Assembly: GCA_029844215.1 (NCBI GenBank)
Contig: CM056729.1
Coordinates: forward strand, 8,308,001-8,372,000
Source: Przewalskia tangutica
Taxonomy: Eukaryota; Streptophyta; Magnoliopsida; Solanales; Solanaceae
Length of the DNA: 64,000 nt
Direction: 5' to 3'
Below, piece by piece: positions 1 through 8,733 of this stretch. The stretch's first letter is position 1; each line of letters opens with the position of its first letter. The translations under genes were made by a program, and so were the position numbers. The notes beneath the pieces were generated by a model. That model saw only the letters and a program-made list of their open reading frames with translations. It did not search any database and had not been told where the DNA came from.

Positions 1-1018
1 AAATAAGCTGACGTGAGGATATTCTTCGCATCATGGGTAGCAAATCCACGGAACAGGTGGTATAACGTCTTGGGGGTTTTCCCCTCATTTATACTCTTAC
101 CCTGAAGCAGGTGGTATGACGTCTTGGGGCTTTCCCCTCATTCATACTCTTACCCTGGAGAAGGTGGTATGACGTCTTGGGGCTTTCCCCTCATTCATAC
201 TCTTACCCTGGAGAAGGTGGTATAACGTCTTGGGGCTTGCCCCTCATTTATACTCTTACCCTAGAGAAGGTGGTATAACGTCTTGGGGGTTTACCCCTCA
301 TTTATACTCTTACCCTGGAGAAGGTGGTATAACGTCTTGGGGGTTTACCCCTCATTTATACTCTTACCCTGGAGAAGGTGGTATAACGTCTTGGGGGTTT
401 ACCCCTCATTTATACTCTTACCCTAGCTCAACCGGCTATCCTACATAACATAAGTAAGTCAGGAAATCCCCTAACTTCTTATTGACATTATTAATATATC
501 CTCTCATTTTAGTTCACTTAAGGCACTAACATGCCTTAATAAAAGAATCCGGAAATTTAATCTCAAGTACTACATACTTATACTCTTTTAAAACGAATGA
601 CTCTTTTTTTTTTTATATAAAACTTTCAAGATACTAATAACCATAGCATCAAGTCACTTGTCCTTACTTATCTTACTTAAAGTAAATCTCTCCTTTTAAC
701 TTTCCATAAAGCGAATATAACCAACTTCCCATAAAGTCGTTATATTAATCTTATACCTTAGTCAATTACATTTTCCTATTTCGAGGACTTAAACTTTTAA
801 AACAAAACAAGTATCATATACTCAATACACTTCAAGTCCCTTAACTTTGAAAACTTAAGACATCCTTAATAGTTTTAAAGAAGTGGGTTAACCTCCTAAC
901 TCGCCCAACTTGGCCATTCTTAAATAAGTAAAGGATATCAAGGTATTGTACGTCTACCGTACTATATAAGTACAAATATTCATGCTCAAGAGATAGGAAA
1001 GTTCCACATACCTTTATT
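1..1018 (-). mobile_element. Truncated LTR of a Ty3/gypsy element
   Basis: The stretch matches, in the same order, the gypsy LTR at 14823-17260: the motif catgggtagcaaatcc near position 32 recurs near 15579 and 35806, and tacgtctaccgtact followed by catgctcaagagata near 946-996 recurs near 16212-16255. The left part is outside the window. At about 1018 LTR similarity stops and gag-derived sequence begins, so this LTR has been joined to internal sequence by deletion or recombination. Orientation is taken from the related LTRs, which belong to minus-strand elements. Confidence 0.7.
54..425. repeat. 53-54 bp tandem array, about 7 units
   Basis: A unit beginning aggtggtataacgtcttggg and ending cttaccctggaga recurs with its acgtct core at 65, 119, 172, 225, 278, 332 and 386, giving periods of 53 or 54. 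Units differ by a few substitutions (gtggtatgac or gtggtataac). The array replaces the region that in the related LTRs at 15600 and 35820 is a short TAA microsatellite, so it looks like a local expansion inside the LTR. A 72-residue open frame over the array is a by-product of the repeat. Confidence 0.9.
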
Positions 1019-1311
1019 GATCTTCTAAACGATAAGTGGAACTCTCTGGCTGGAGTTGACTATTTTCTATAGTATGACTCAATCGGGTAGTTGAAAAGGT
1101 CGAGTCACATAAATGCCTCTTTCGTGAATACTCTTTTTGATTTGGCAAAACCTTCTACCTCATTGTCATGTTGGCGATCTGAAGGTACGTCCGATCATAG
1201 GCTAATGCCACTACCTTCTCTACCAAGTTCGGGTTTAAACCCTCACAAATCTTTTGACCTTCTCCCTTTCGTAGGAATAATATGCACGTTGTATGATGAA
1301 AATCGCATGAA

Positions 1312-1740
1312 TTAGGTATTATATTCTTTCACATTGCGGTCTTCTTGTTTCAATTGTTCAAACTCACGCGTGAGCGCATCTTTTCGGGTGTTAGGCATGT
1401 ACTTTTTAATGAATACGACTCTGAACTCCCTCCAAATCATCGGTGGTGACATCGGGGAACGATTTCTTCTAAAGTTTCTCCACCACACCCCTGTATTGTC
1501 CACTAACCGTGCGATTACCAAATTGACGTCATGCGTCTCCACACATCCTCGTAAGCGGTGAGGTTTTCTACCTCGTCGAGAAATACTATTGGGTTAGACT
1601 TGTAGTCCTTCCCTGTATAGATATGTTCCCTTCTTCTCACAAAATTTGCCCCATAGTCTATCTGGTACCTCTCCTACCTTTTCGGTCGGTGGTGCAGTCA
1701 CATCTGGTTATTTTATCATTGTACACTCCCTTCCACAATC
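1312..1740 (-). pseudogene. Gypsy gag (capsid) fragment
   Basis: Read on the minus strand, 1542-1312 is open for 76 codons and has the retrotransposon gag core pattern: a tryptophan pair (VWWRNF), then WREFRVVFIKKYMP, then REFEQLKQ and VKEY. This is the nucleocapsid/capsid domain that packages gypsy RNA in cytoplasmic particles. Upstream coding sequence can be followed in broken frames to about 1740 (for example PDRLWGKF), with stops and a frame change. It lies immediately downstream, on the minus strand, of the primer-binding site at 1930 and the LTR at 1945-4667, the right order for a gypsy element. Everything after gag is missing and an LTR fragment follows. Family assignment is good; function is lost. 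Confidence 0.75.
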
Positions 1741-1929
1741 CTTTGAAGGAGGTAGTACGAGAACCAAGTCTTTGAAAAGACTCAAGATAGGCACGAGAAG
1801 AGTAAAGAAGTGAAACTTTAGGATGTTATTAGTTTACTTATTACTAAGGTGGCGCGCACACCGTCGCAATAAGTAACCGTTCAAACACCCAACTCGAAGA
1901 AACTTCCTAGAATCTCCTAACCTGGTTTA

Positions 1930-1941
1930 GCTTTGATACCA
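1930..1941 (-). other. Primer-binding site (initiator tRNA-Met type)
   Basis: On the minus strand the sequence just after the LTR end (…GTGACA, three bases, then TGGTATCAAAGC) matches the tRNA-iMet 3'-end complement used by most plant LTR retrotransposons (usual form TGGTATCAGAGC). It fixes 1945 as the LTR edge and the minus strand as the element's sense. Confidence 0.8.
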
Positions 1942-1944
1942 ACT

Positions 1945-4667
1945 TGTCACGCCCCGAATTTTTCCTAAGTCTTTACCAGGCGTGATGGCACCGACAATTT
2001 TTTTCCACCAGAGCACCGTTTAATTCTCTTTATTTAGAAATTTAAACTTATATTCAAATCTGAGCTATTAATAAAAATAACAATAAAGAAATTTGTTTAT
2101 GACTTTATTGAAAATATAACGCGAGCCCATACTGCAAATATTGTTTCTACATAGACATCTGACAAATATTATTCTAAGTTGGAAGGAGACCATTCCACGG
2201 GCATTTCGAGACATTGAACCGACATTCTGAACTCGACCAGTACGAGCCGAAACAATGGACTTGGTATGACAAGAGGTCATGGACGATCGCTAGCATTGGC
2301 GTGGAGCATTTCCTCTATCACGTTTTCTGAAACATGTTAAATAAAAGAGTCGATACCATCCAATGAGTGAGAACCTTACCCTGCAATTCAAAGTAACACC
2401 ACAATATTCCAAGCGCAATCACATTATAACGTAATAAGCATATTGCAAAAACATATCAGGTTACAACATTTTTAAATATGCAACAACTCATCATAGGAAA
2501 TTCTCGGTTTAACTAACACTTCATTTTATCTCGTATTATACGTTGAGACATTCCCCTGCATTTCCACATGTTTATTACATTTATATATTTGTGAACGCGT
2601 ATTCACTTTTCATATTTATATATAGGTGAACATGTATTCATCTTTCATATTTGTTGCGGCGTGCAACCCGATCCATTATATTTACGTATTTGTGAACACG
2701 TATTCACTTTACGTTTTGTTGCGGCGTGCAACCCGATCCATTATATTTACGTATTTGTGAATGTGTATTCACTTTACGTTTTGTTGCGGCGTGCAACTCG
2801 ATCCATTATATTTACGTATTTGTGAACGCGTATTCACTTTACGTTTTGTTGCGGCAACCCGATCCATTATATTTACGTCTTTGTGAACGCGTATTCACTT
2901 TACGTTTTGCGGCGTGCAACCCGATCCATTATATTTACGTATTTGTGAACACGTATTCACTTTACGTTTTGTTGCGCGCAACCCGATCCATTATATTTAC
3001 GTATTTGTGAATGCGTATTCACTTTACGTTTTTGTTGCGTGCAACCGATCCATTATATTTACGTATTTGTGAACACGTATTCACTTTACGTTTTGTTGCG
3101 GCGCAACCCGATCCATTATGTTTACATTTATATATTTATGTGAACACGTATTCACTTTTCATATTTTTCTAAGATCGAATAAATAATATTCTCTTTCCCA
3201 ACATTCATCATTCATACTTGTAACGATTATAACCTTTTTAACCATAACTCCAACTAAGGTGTTTCTCAGCGAAACTAAGGTAAGGCGGGATCTTTCACTG
3301 TACCAAATTTCATGTAAAACTACTTTGGGTAACTAACACAAATTTATCCTCAAAACAGCCACATAAAATTTATTTCGGCAGAATTTTTATTAAACAACAC
3401 CCAATCTTAGAATAGTCATAACTCCTAATCTGTAAACCCGTTCAAGCCCCATAAATTCTCAAAACGACGAGAACAGAGAGCTACACGTCTCCATGTGAAC
3501 CATTCTTTCATATTCTGTACCATTTGGTACAGTTTTACACTTTTATTCGCTGCCCTTCCTGGATCTCGATAGATCCGAGGCAGAAACTTTAAATAGCGAT
3601 AACTCTCAATCCGTAAGTCGGATAGACCCCCGTAAGGTCTCAAGATGTCCACAACAAAGAGATCTAGAACTTTTATTTAGCAACAATTTTCATATTCCCC
3701 ACAGATTAGTACAGTTTTACGTTTCAACGTCCTACCCTTCTGGATTCCGACGAATCCGAGGCAGCAACTTCAAACTACAATAACTCTCAACTCGTAAGTC
3801 CGTTTTAATAAATATTTATATATATCTGTCCGTAACAGAGAGATTTACAACCATGTAAATTTTCATATAATTCTAATAAGTACAACTCAATAAAAACAGT
3901 CCGTAATTATGCCTTTCCGAATTTCGACCAAATCTAAGGCAGGAACTTTGAACTATGATGACTTTCAAACCGTACGTCCATTTTACCTCATTTTTGGTTC
4001 TATATGATCATATTAGAGAGGTGTACAATTCTTCCGAATTTCATCAAATTCTAACAATTTTAACTCAGTGAGAACAGTTCGTAAAGTTCATGACACAACT
4101 AGTTGTCTAAACAATCAAAAGTTCAATATTTCTTTTCAACACTCAATTCTTATTCTAACATGTATTGAACTTAAAATAAAGGATGTTACCAAGAATTTCT
4201 GAGTGAGAAAACTCACCTTGTAAGTGTGAAGATTATTGTTGTGTGGTTGCTAAAATTATCCTTACTCTTTAGTATTTTGCTCCTTGTTCTTCTTGCCCTC
4301 TTGGTATTTTTTCCTCTTCTTTTCACTTGTTTTTTTTTCTGATTTTCTAACCTTTATGATATGTACTTTGTTTGTGTGTAAATACAATGTATAAATGGAG
4401 AGTTTTCTATAACCTATGGGAGGTGAAATGACAAGAGTTGGAGGAGAAATGAAAAGGGGGGGAAGGGAAGACAAGCAAACATGTACGTGCATGCTTCACC
4501 TCTTTTTTTTCTTTTGTTTTTCTTTTGTTTTCTTATTTTCATTTCATCTATCTATTTATCCAACTTTAACACTAACTCTATCCCATGCAATTTATTCTTT
4601 GTTTTCTTATATATATATTTTTATTAACCCAACCACAACTATATATATTTTTTTTTCGGATTTCACA
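1945..4667 (-). mobile_element. Gypsy LTR, 2.7 kb, with PBS on one side and PPT on the other
   Basis: The left edge is TGTCACGCCCCG, a form I recall from Solanaceae chromovirus LTRs, flanked by the primer-binding site; the right edge on the minus strand is TGTGAAATCCG, preceded by a purine-rich tract. The element sense is minus. The LTR contains the 65-bp array at 2650-3165 and AT-rich, pyrimidine-rich sequence to the right. It is flanked by a PBS at its left and a PPT plus pol-end motif at its right, so it served as 5' LTR of one internal region and 3' LTR of another, as expected of a multi-LTR recombinant. Confidence 0.7.
2650..3165. repeat. 65-bp tandem array inside the LTR, about 8 units
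   Basis: A unit containing gtgcaacccgatccatta, tacgtatttgtgaac and gtattcactttacg recurs with gtgcaac at 2661, 2726 and 2791 and continues with small deletions to about 3165. The period is 65, with a 61-bp variant near 2855. Flanking half-units at 2590-2640 are more degenerate. A 94-residue frame over it is a repeat artefact. Confidence 0.9.
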
Positions 4668-4740
4668 TTCTCTCATCCTTAAGCAACATTCGTCCTCGAA
4701 TGTGAATAAGGTCGTAACATAATCACATAGACATAATAAT
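4668..4740 (-). mobile_element. Polypurine tract and 3' end of a gypsy internal region
   Basis: On the minus strand the sequence reads CATTCGAGGACGAATG, then AAGGATGAGAGAA, then the LTR start TGTGAAATCC. An ATTCGAGGACGAATGTT motif followed by a purine run is the usual junction between chromovirus pol and its 3' LTR. Only about 70 bp of this second internal region remain. Confidence 0.6.
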
Positions 4741-4794
4741 GTTTATTTTTATTAACTCAACCACAACTATATATTTTTTTTTTCGGATTTCACA
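4741..4794 (-). mobile_element. 54-bp remnant of a second gypsy LTR end
   Basis: This segment repeats 4616-4667 almost exactly (tttttattaac…caaccacaactatatat…cggatttcaca). On the minus strand it is the first 54 bp of an LTR, directly abutting mitochondrial DNA at 4795. The gypsy element was therefore probably inserted into, or broken against, the mitochondrial block, and most of this outer LTR was then deleted. Confidence 0.65.
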
Positions 4795-5154
4795 GATTCG
4801 AAGCCTGATGGTAGAGATTCCCTTGATCTTCTTCTTGGTGGTACGGCTCCAAGGGCTAGGCCTTTCCTCTGCAAGCCTATGTCTTTGGTTAGGGGTCGGG
4901 TTTCCAGATCAGCATATACACGAAAAAAGGATCGAGCGACCTAAGGGTAGAGCTAGAGTCCGGAGCTACCGAAGGAATCAACCTATTTTATTTGCTGGCT
5001 TACTTCTTTTGAGTAAGGATTGTTTAACGCTCACTTGATAGAGTGAGGAAGGGCTATGAAAATCCGGTACATTCCGTTTTGTTTCTCATCCCAGTCTTTC
5101 GCAATCGAAAAGGTCTGCAATAAGAGGCATAAGGTACTTGTTCTTGATGGTCAC

Positions 5155-5200
5155 TGAATAAGCTATTCATTCTCCGTCCTTTTGAATAAAAAAACCTTCG
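5155..5200 (+). repeat. 46-bp perfect inverted repeat, left arm
   Basis: tgaataagctattcattc… to …aaaaaccttcg is the exact reverse complement of 7517-7562. The arms lie 2.3 kb apart inside the NUMT. Short inverted repeats of this kind mediate recombination in plant mitochondrial genomes, so the pair probably pre-dates transfer. Confidence 0.95.
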
Positions 5201-5304
5201 AAATGATGGTAGTAGAGTAAACCTCCTACTATAAGAGCGATTCCCTGGGACCGGAAGGGGAATGATTGAATCTTGAAAGACTGAGCCCCCGGCTAGCAAG
5301 ATCG

Positions 5305-5414
5305 GATAAGCCCTATATTATAGAGTATATAACTTCGATCATAGGGATCAATTTCTAGTCGCATAGCTTCATAATAATTCTGCAAAGCTTCCGCGTAATT
5401 TCCTTCGGATTGAG
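5305..5414 (-). pseudogene. ycf3: Plastid ycf3 exon 2 fragment
   Basis: The minus-strand frame includes SAQSEGNYAEALQNYYEAM and continues through IDPYDRSYILYNIGLI, which is the start of exon 2 of plastid Ycf3, a TPR protein that assists photosystem I assembly. The piece covers about 37 codons; after NIGLI it diverges (RSC then stop), so the rest of exon 2 and exon 3 are absent. The exon 2 start codon context is altered (CGG in place of the usual ATG). It follows directly on the group II intron end at 5415-5492, so the fragment was DNA-derived and unspliced. Non-functional here; it probably reached the nucleus through mitochondrial DNA. Confidence 0.9.
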
Positions 5415-5492
5415 CCGACCGGTCGTCATTCAATTGAAAGAATCTCCGTTCCAGAACCGTACGTGAGATTTTCACCTCATACGGCTCCTACT
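5415..5492 (-). other. 3' end of ycf3 group II intron (domains V and VI)
   Basis: On the minus strand the run GAGCCGTATGAGGTGAAA followed by TCTCACGTACGGTTC is a textbook group II domain V hairpin, and the next 30 bases (TGGAACGGAGATTC…) form domain VI up to the exon. It confirms the adjacent coding piece as ycf3 exon 2. Confidence 0.9.
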
Positions 5493-5713
5493 CCCCTTTT
5501 GCCTGTTTTAGCTCATCGTTGGTTAACCACTGGTATTAGTCAGTAGACTTATAGCCTTTAATTCTGTAGAGGAGTTGCTGAATTTAAGTTTCAATACCTT
5601 GTAGAATTTCACCATCTATAATAGTAAGGTGGCACCCAATTCACTAAAAGAAGTAAAATTTAATTCTCTCAATTCCCGGGCGATTGCACCAAAAATTCTA
5701 GTTCCTTTTGTTG

Positions 5714-5784
5714 GTCCCTTTCGTCCAGTGGTTAGGACATCGTCTTTTCATGTCGAAGACACGGGTTCGATTCAGTGAGGATAG
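5714..5784 (+). pseudogene. trnE: Mitochondrial trnE(UUC) with damaged 3' end
   Basis: The sequence starts GTCCCTTTCGTCCAGTGG, continues with the anticodon arm centred on TTTTC and the TΨC stem GACACGGGTTCGATTC, as in plant mitochondrial tRNA-Glu. The acceptor 3' strand should pair with GTCCCTT but here reads AGTGAGGATA instead of CCGTAAGGGA, so the acceptor stem and part of the T stem cannot form. It is an inactive nuclear copy. Plant organelle tRNAs lack nuclear promoters, so no expression is expected. Confidence 0.85.
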
Positions 5785-6071
5785 GTACTCATTCGGCGCT
5801 TTGGTTAGTGTTCATCTTGAGTGATCGCTCGCTATCTGGCTGGAAAAGATGGTCCGGAAGCTTCCTCTCTCCCAGCAAGCAAGACGAGATCACCCTTTTA
5901 TCCCACCCTCACGATAGATTCCCATATGGCTATTCAAACGAAGTTGAAAGAGCTTCGGTAGTTACACTTTCTGTCTCGCGTAAGAAAGAGAGTTTATTCT
6001 CTTTCAATCAACAAAATGAGAAATGGGGGAGAAATCTAAAAAAGAGATAGCTGAAACCTCTATGTGGAAAA

Positions 6072-6121
6072 GTTTCTTATTCTTTTTTTAGCGGTTTCCC
6101 CAGAGATCTTTATCATTAATG
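6072..6121 (+). pseudogene. nad2: Start of mitochondrial nad2 exon 1, about 50 bp
   Basis: The frame reads FLFFLAVSPEIFIINA, close to the N-terminus of NADH dehydrogenase subunit 2 of plant mitochondria (complex I membrane arm). The match stops at AATGCT, after which the sequence is unrelated, so only the first 15 or so codons are present. Such gene-end fragments are common at recombination points in plant mitochondrial genomes. Short length limits confidence. Confidence 0.6.
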
Positions 6122-7147
6122 CTCATGAGTGGTTCATGTCGGTTTTATTGGTGATCGAATTCCTTCAAGTCAATTTGCCTTGCTAATGCTAGCTTGCCCT
6201 CTATTATTACCGCATGCAGGCGGGAAGAAGCCACTGCGAGGTCATTCTTGTGTTGGATCAACTACTTATATTAATGATAAAGCGCATTGATTTAAGAAAG
6301 TCTCTCGGCTGAAAGAATATTTTGATTTAGTGTCCTGTTGTCTTCGTCCCGGAAACATTCGTCATGGCAGGATTCTTGGTGCAGGGAAAGAGAGTAGCCA
6401 GATATTGCATCAACGGTGGTTTATTGAACACTATCCCGATTTCGAACAAAAGTCTCCCTTTCCCTTCAACCAGCCACTCTTTTAGTTCCCAAAATATATA
6501 TAATCCAGAATCCTTTTAAGCGCCTTATCACGAAAGTGTACAATCTAGGGCTTCCCCCTAAATAGCTAACTAAGAGAATAACAATCGATAGAGCGGCCCT
6601 TTGGCAGCTGTCCGAGCCTTCCCTTGATTGTGCCTTTAGGCTTTCTTCTTGCTGCTTTGTTTGCGCTTTAATATTCCTAAGTTATGGAAGTAAATTGTTA
6701 GGGCGGGCCTAAAACCTTTAGCTATATGCTCAATTCTCTTCGGGAGCGGGTATGAATTCCTAAATCCATTTACCTCTGGGACCGAGTTATTCTCTATAAC
6801 CATAATATAAAACAAGTAAACCTGGAAGCTTCGAAGCGGACTTTAAAGAAAGATCTTTCCAAAATAGAATCAAGAGAAAGCGCTAGAACCGATGTAAGTA
6901 AGATCAGCGAATTGGGCGGATGGTCTATTGGTCGATAGTACGGTGTCAAAGCCTCGAGCCGCTGTCTCTTGAAGCCTTTGTAGCTGTTCCTGGACTTTGG
7001 CTAGGTGGAATTTGATAGAGGGGGATGAAGAAAGTGGACAAAAGAGACTCGCATTTCTCATCGAACAAATAAATACAGGAAAAGATTTACGAAGAAAGAT
7101 AGAGAATAAGCACCTTGAACCAAATTCAGAACTTGCAAGAGGGTACC

Positions 7148-7207
7148 TGTACCCGAAACCGACACAGGTGGGTAGGTAGAGAATACCTAGGGGCGCGAGA
7201 CAACTCC
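7148..7207 (+). pseudogene. rrn26: Mitochondrial 26S rRNA fragment
   Basis: About 60 bases containing CCTGTACCCGAAACCGAC, ACAGGTGGGTAGGTAGAG and AATACCTAGGGGCGCGAG match a conserved stretch of bacterial-type large-subunit rRNA, in the form found in plant mitochondrial 26S rRNA. Sequence on either side does not continue as rRNA, so this is a fragment inside the NUMT and not a ribosomal gene. Confidence 0.85.
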
Positions 7208-7516
7208 CCAAACCTACCTTACACTCTACTATGAATAGTCGTAGCAGTTAGGGTAGCGGCTCTTGCTAGTTCAAGAGAAAGTGCTTCGAAAGGCGCCGGC
7301 TACCTTCTTACTGACAGCACAGCTAGGTGCTGGCACCCCGACTTTCAGGTCACTTGCGAAGGGAACAAAGCTTAGGGCTCAAATCTTTTGAGGAGTTCCA
7401 CCAGCTGCCTGCACAAGCTAGAAAGCTTAGTCTAAGGCAAAGTGGTTCGTATGCCTACTTTACCTACTTGACGAAAGGGAACGAACAACCTTTCATTTCC
7501 GGGTTTATGGATTCTC

Positions 7517-7562
7517 CGAAGGTTTTTTTATTCAAAAGGACGGAGAATGAATAGCTTATTCA
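7517..7562 (-). repeat. 46-bp perfect inverted repeat, right arm
   Basis: cgaaggtttttttattc… to …atagcttattca is the exact reverse complement of 5155-5200, including the run of seven T. Identity over all 46 bases suggests either a young repeat or homogenisation in the mitochondrion before transfer. Confidence 0.95.
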
Positions 7563-8039
7563 TAATCTTATAGGCCTCCTTTCTTTCATCTAAAAGCTGG
7601 CTGGTCTCTTTTCATATTCAAAAAAGGAAGGCGCCGCTTTAAAGCAAGTCGCCTAGGTTCTTAAGAAATCCCGACTCAGTCCGCTCCTACTGCGCGGGAG
7701 TCTCAGCCGGTTCTAAGAAAACTATTACTTACAGGAGAGGTGTGAAAGTCGTTTTCGCTTGCTTGATTAATAGAAGAAAATGTTCTAGTTGTATATAGAA
7801 TTAGTCCTCCTTCGTTTTCGGTTCCCGATTCAATCTTCACCTTTCCTGAATTCGTGTCACTACTATAAGTGCTTTCCATAGTTCAATAGAGAAAAGAGAG
7901 ATTCGCATGCCCCCAATCCATAGTTTCGAGTAGAAGGAGTTTTAGCCACTCGACTGTAAGGAGAGGCGTGAAAAAAGGCTTGAGCGCCCCGGCTTAGTTC
8001 TATCTGGAAAGATAATAGGATCGGGCTCTTCGATTCGAG

Positions 8040-8092
8040 CCCCAATCATGGCTACTAATAAAATAAGACTAGAAACCAAAAACCATTCAAAA
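8040..8092 (-). pseudogene. nad6: Mitochondrial nad6 fragment
   Basis: On the minus strand the frame gives EWFLVSSLILLVAMIGA, matching a transmembrane segment in the C-terminal half of plant NADH dehydrogenase subunit 6 (usual form VWFLVPSLILLVAMIGA). The surrounding open frame (8277-7942) extends beyond the match in both directions with sequence I do not recognise, so the piece is probably part of a chimeric mitochondrial reading frame or intergenic duplicate. Non-functional in the nucleus. Confidence 0.7.
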
Positions 8093-8278
8093 GGAATGCC
8101 TTGCTCCCGCACAGAAGATGCGACATTACCTAATTGGTAACACCATATACCCTCCAGCCGATTGAATACGCTGAAGAAAGAGCCATGAACTACGTGATAG
8201 AACCAGTCTTTAGTAGCCAAGGAAGGCGACTCAACCTTGAAAAAAAAAAGGTGGTAGGCCGACGTTGAACGCTTCAAC

Positions 8279-8733
8279 TTCTTATGATCATCTCCGAATA
8301 TTCGGTTGTCAAGGCTATCCTAACCTTGCCTTTACTTCCCCTCACAAACTAGCCCCCCCGTCCACTCCTTGTGTCTACCTAGGCTTCCCGCCTAACCATA
8401 GGGCCTATCTATGCTATGACTTGTCCACTCGTCAGATCCATATCTCTCGTCACGTCACATTCGACGAGACCACATTCCCGTTTTCGAATCTTAAACAGTT
8501 CCAAAAACCGGATTACTCTTTTCTTGACGAGCCTGCCATTTCTCCCATCATCCTAAGGCAATTAGAGCATAGCACTTCTTCAGTGTCAGTGCCGCGGCCC
8601 CAAGGGTCAGCGCCGCGACGTCAAAACTCTGCGAACGGTCTCGATTCCGCCGACGAGCCGTTGCCGATCTTGGCGCACGACGCCAAAACATCGAGAAGTG
8701 CATGGATCCTCAAAGACCGCGACACGATCACCA
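8279..8733 (+). pseudogene. Ty1/copia integrase C-terminal region (copy A)
   Basis: The plus-strand frame reads YDHLRIFGCQGYPNL, then CVYLGFPPNHRAYLCYDLS and RQIHISRHVTFDETTFPF, the conserved linker that follows the integrase core in plant copia polyproteins. It matches 32379-32820 (copy B) at nearly every base. Its 5' end is cut at the mitochondrial junction (8278), so the catalytic integrase core is missing in this copy. From about 8600 the frame deteriorates compared with B, mainly by loss of a base at CAG or CTG sites. The 3' end is interrupted by a 4-kb LTR at 8734; pol resumes at 12709. Confidence 0.85.

Larger units (their letters stand above)
4795..8278. other. Nuclear mitochondrial DNA insertion (NUMT), 3.5 kb
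   Basis: The block has a different base texture from the AT-rich retrotransposons and holds recognisable organelle pieces in one stretch: a plastid ycf3 exon with its group II intron end, mitochondrial trnE, the start of nad2, a piece of rrn26 and a piece of nad6. Short gene fragments scattered in unrecognised sequence are typical of plant mitochondrial intergenic DNA, which also explains the plastid piece (plastid DNA already in the mitochondrion). The left junction is with a gypsy LTR end, the right one with copia pol at about 8278. I recognise no complete organelle gene. Sequence between the named fragments (4795-5300, 5500-5710, 5790-6070, 6125-7145, 7210-8035) looks mitochondrial but I could not assign it. 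Confidence 0.85.

Noticed and set aside
54..3165. CRISPR-like look of the regular 53-bp and 65-bp repeats
   Set aside because: Units abut with no unique spacers, the context is plant retrotransposon LTR, and no cas genes exist.
4262..4682. Frames of 76 and 88 codons rich in lysine/glutamate or phenylalanine
   Set aside because: They come from pyrimidine-rich low-complexity LTR sequence on both strands.
5305..8092. Functional organelle genes (ycf3, trnE, nad2, rrn26, nad6)
   Set aside because: Every one is a short fragment or has a damaged end and is flanked by nuclear retrotransposons, so these are nuclear copies and not an organelle genome.
7942..8277. A 111-codon minus-strand frame as a nuclear gene
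   Set aside because: Only the nad6 fragment inside it is recognisable and the frame runs across mitochondrial intergenic DNA; no plant nuclear gene features.
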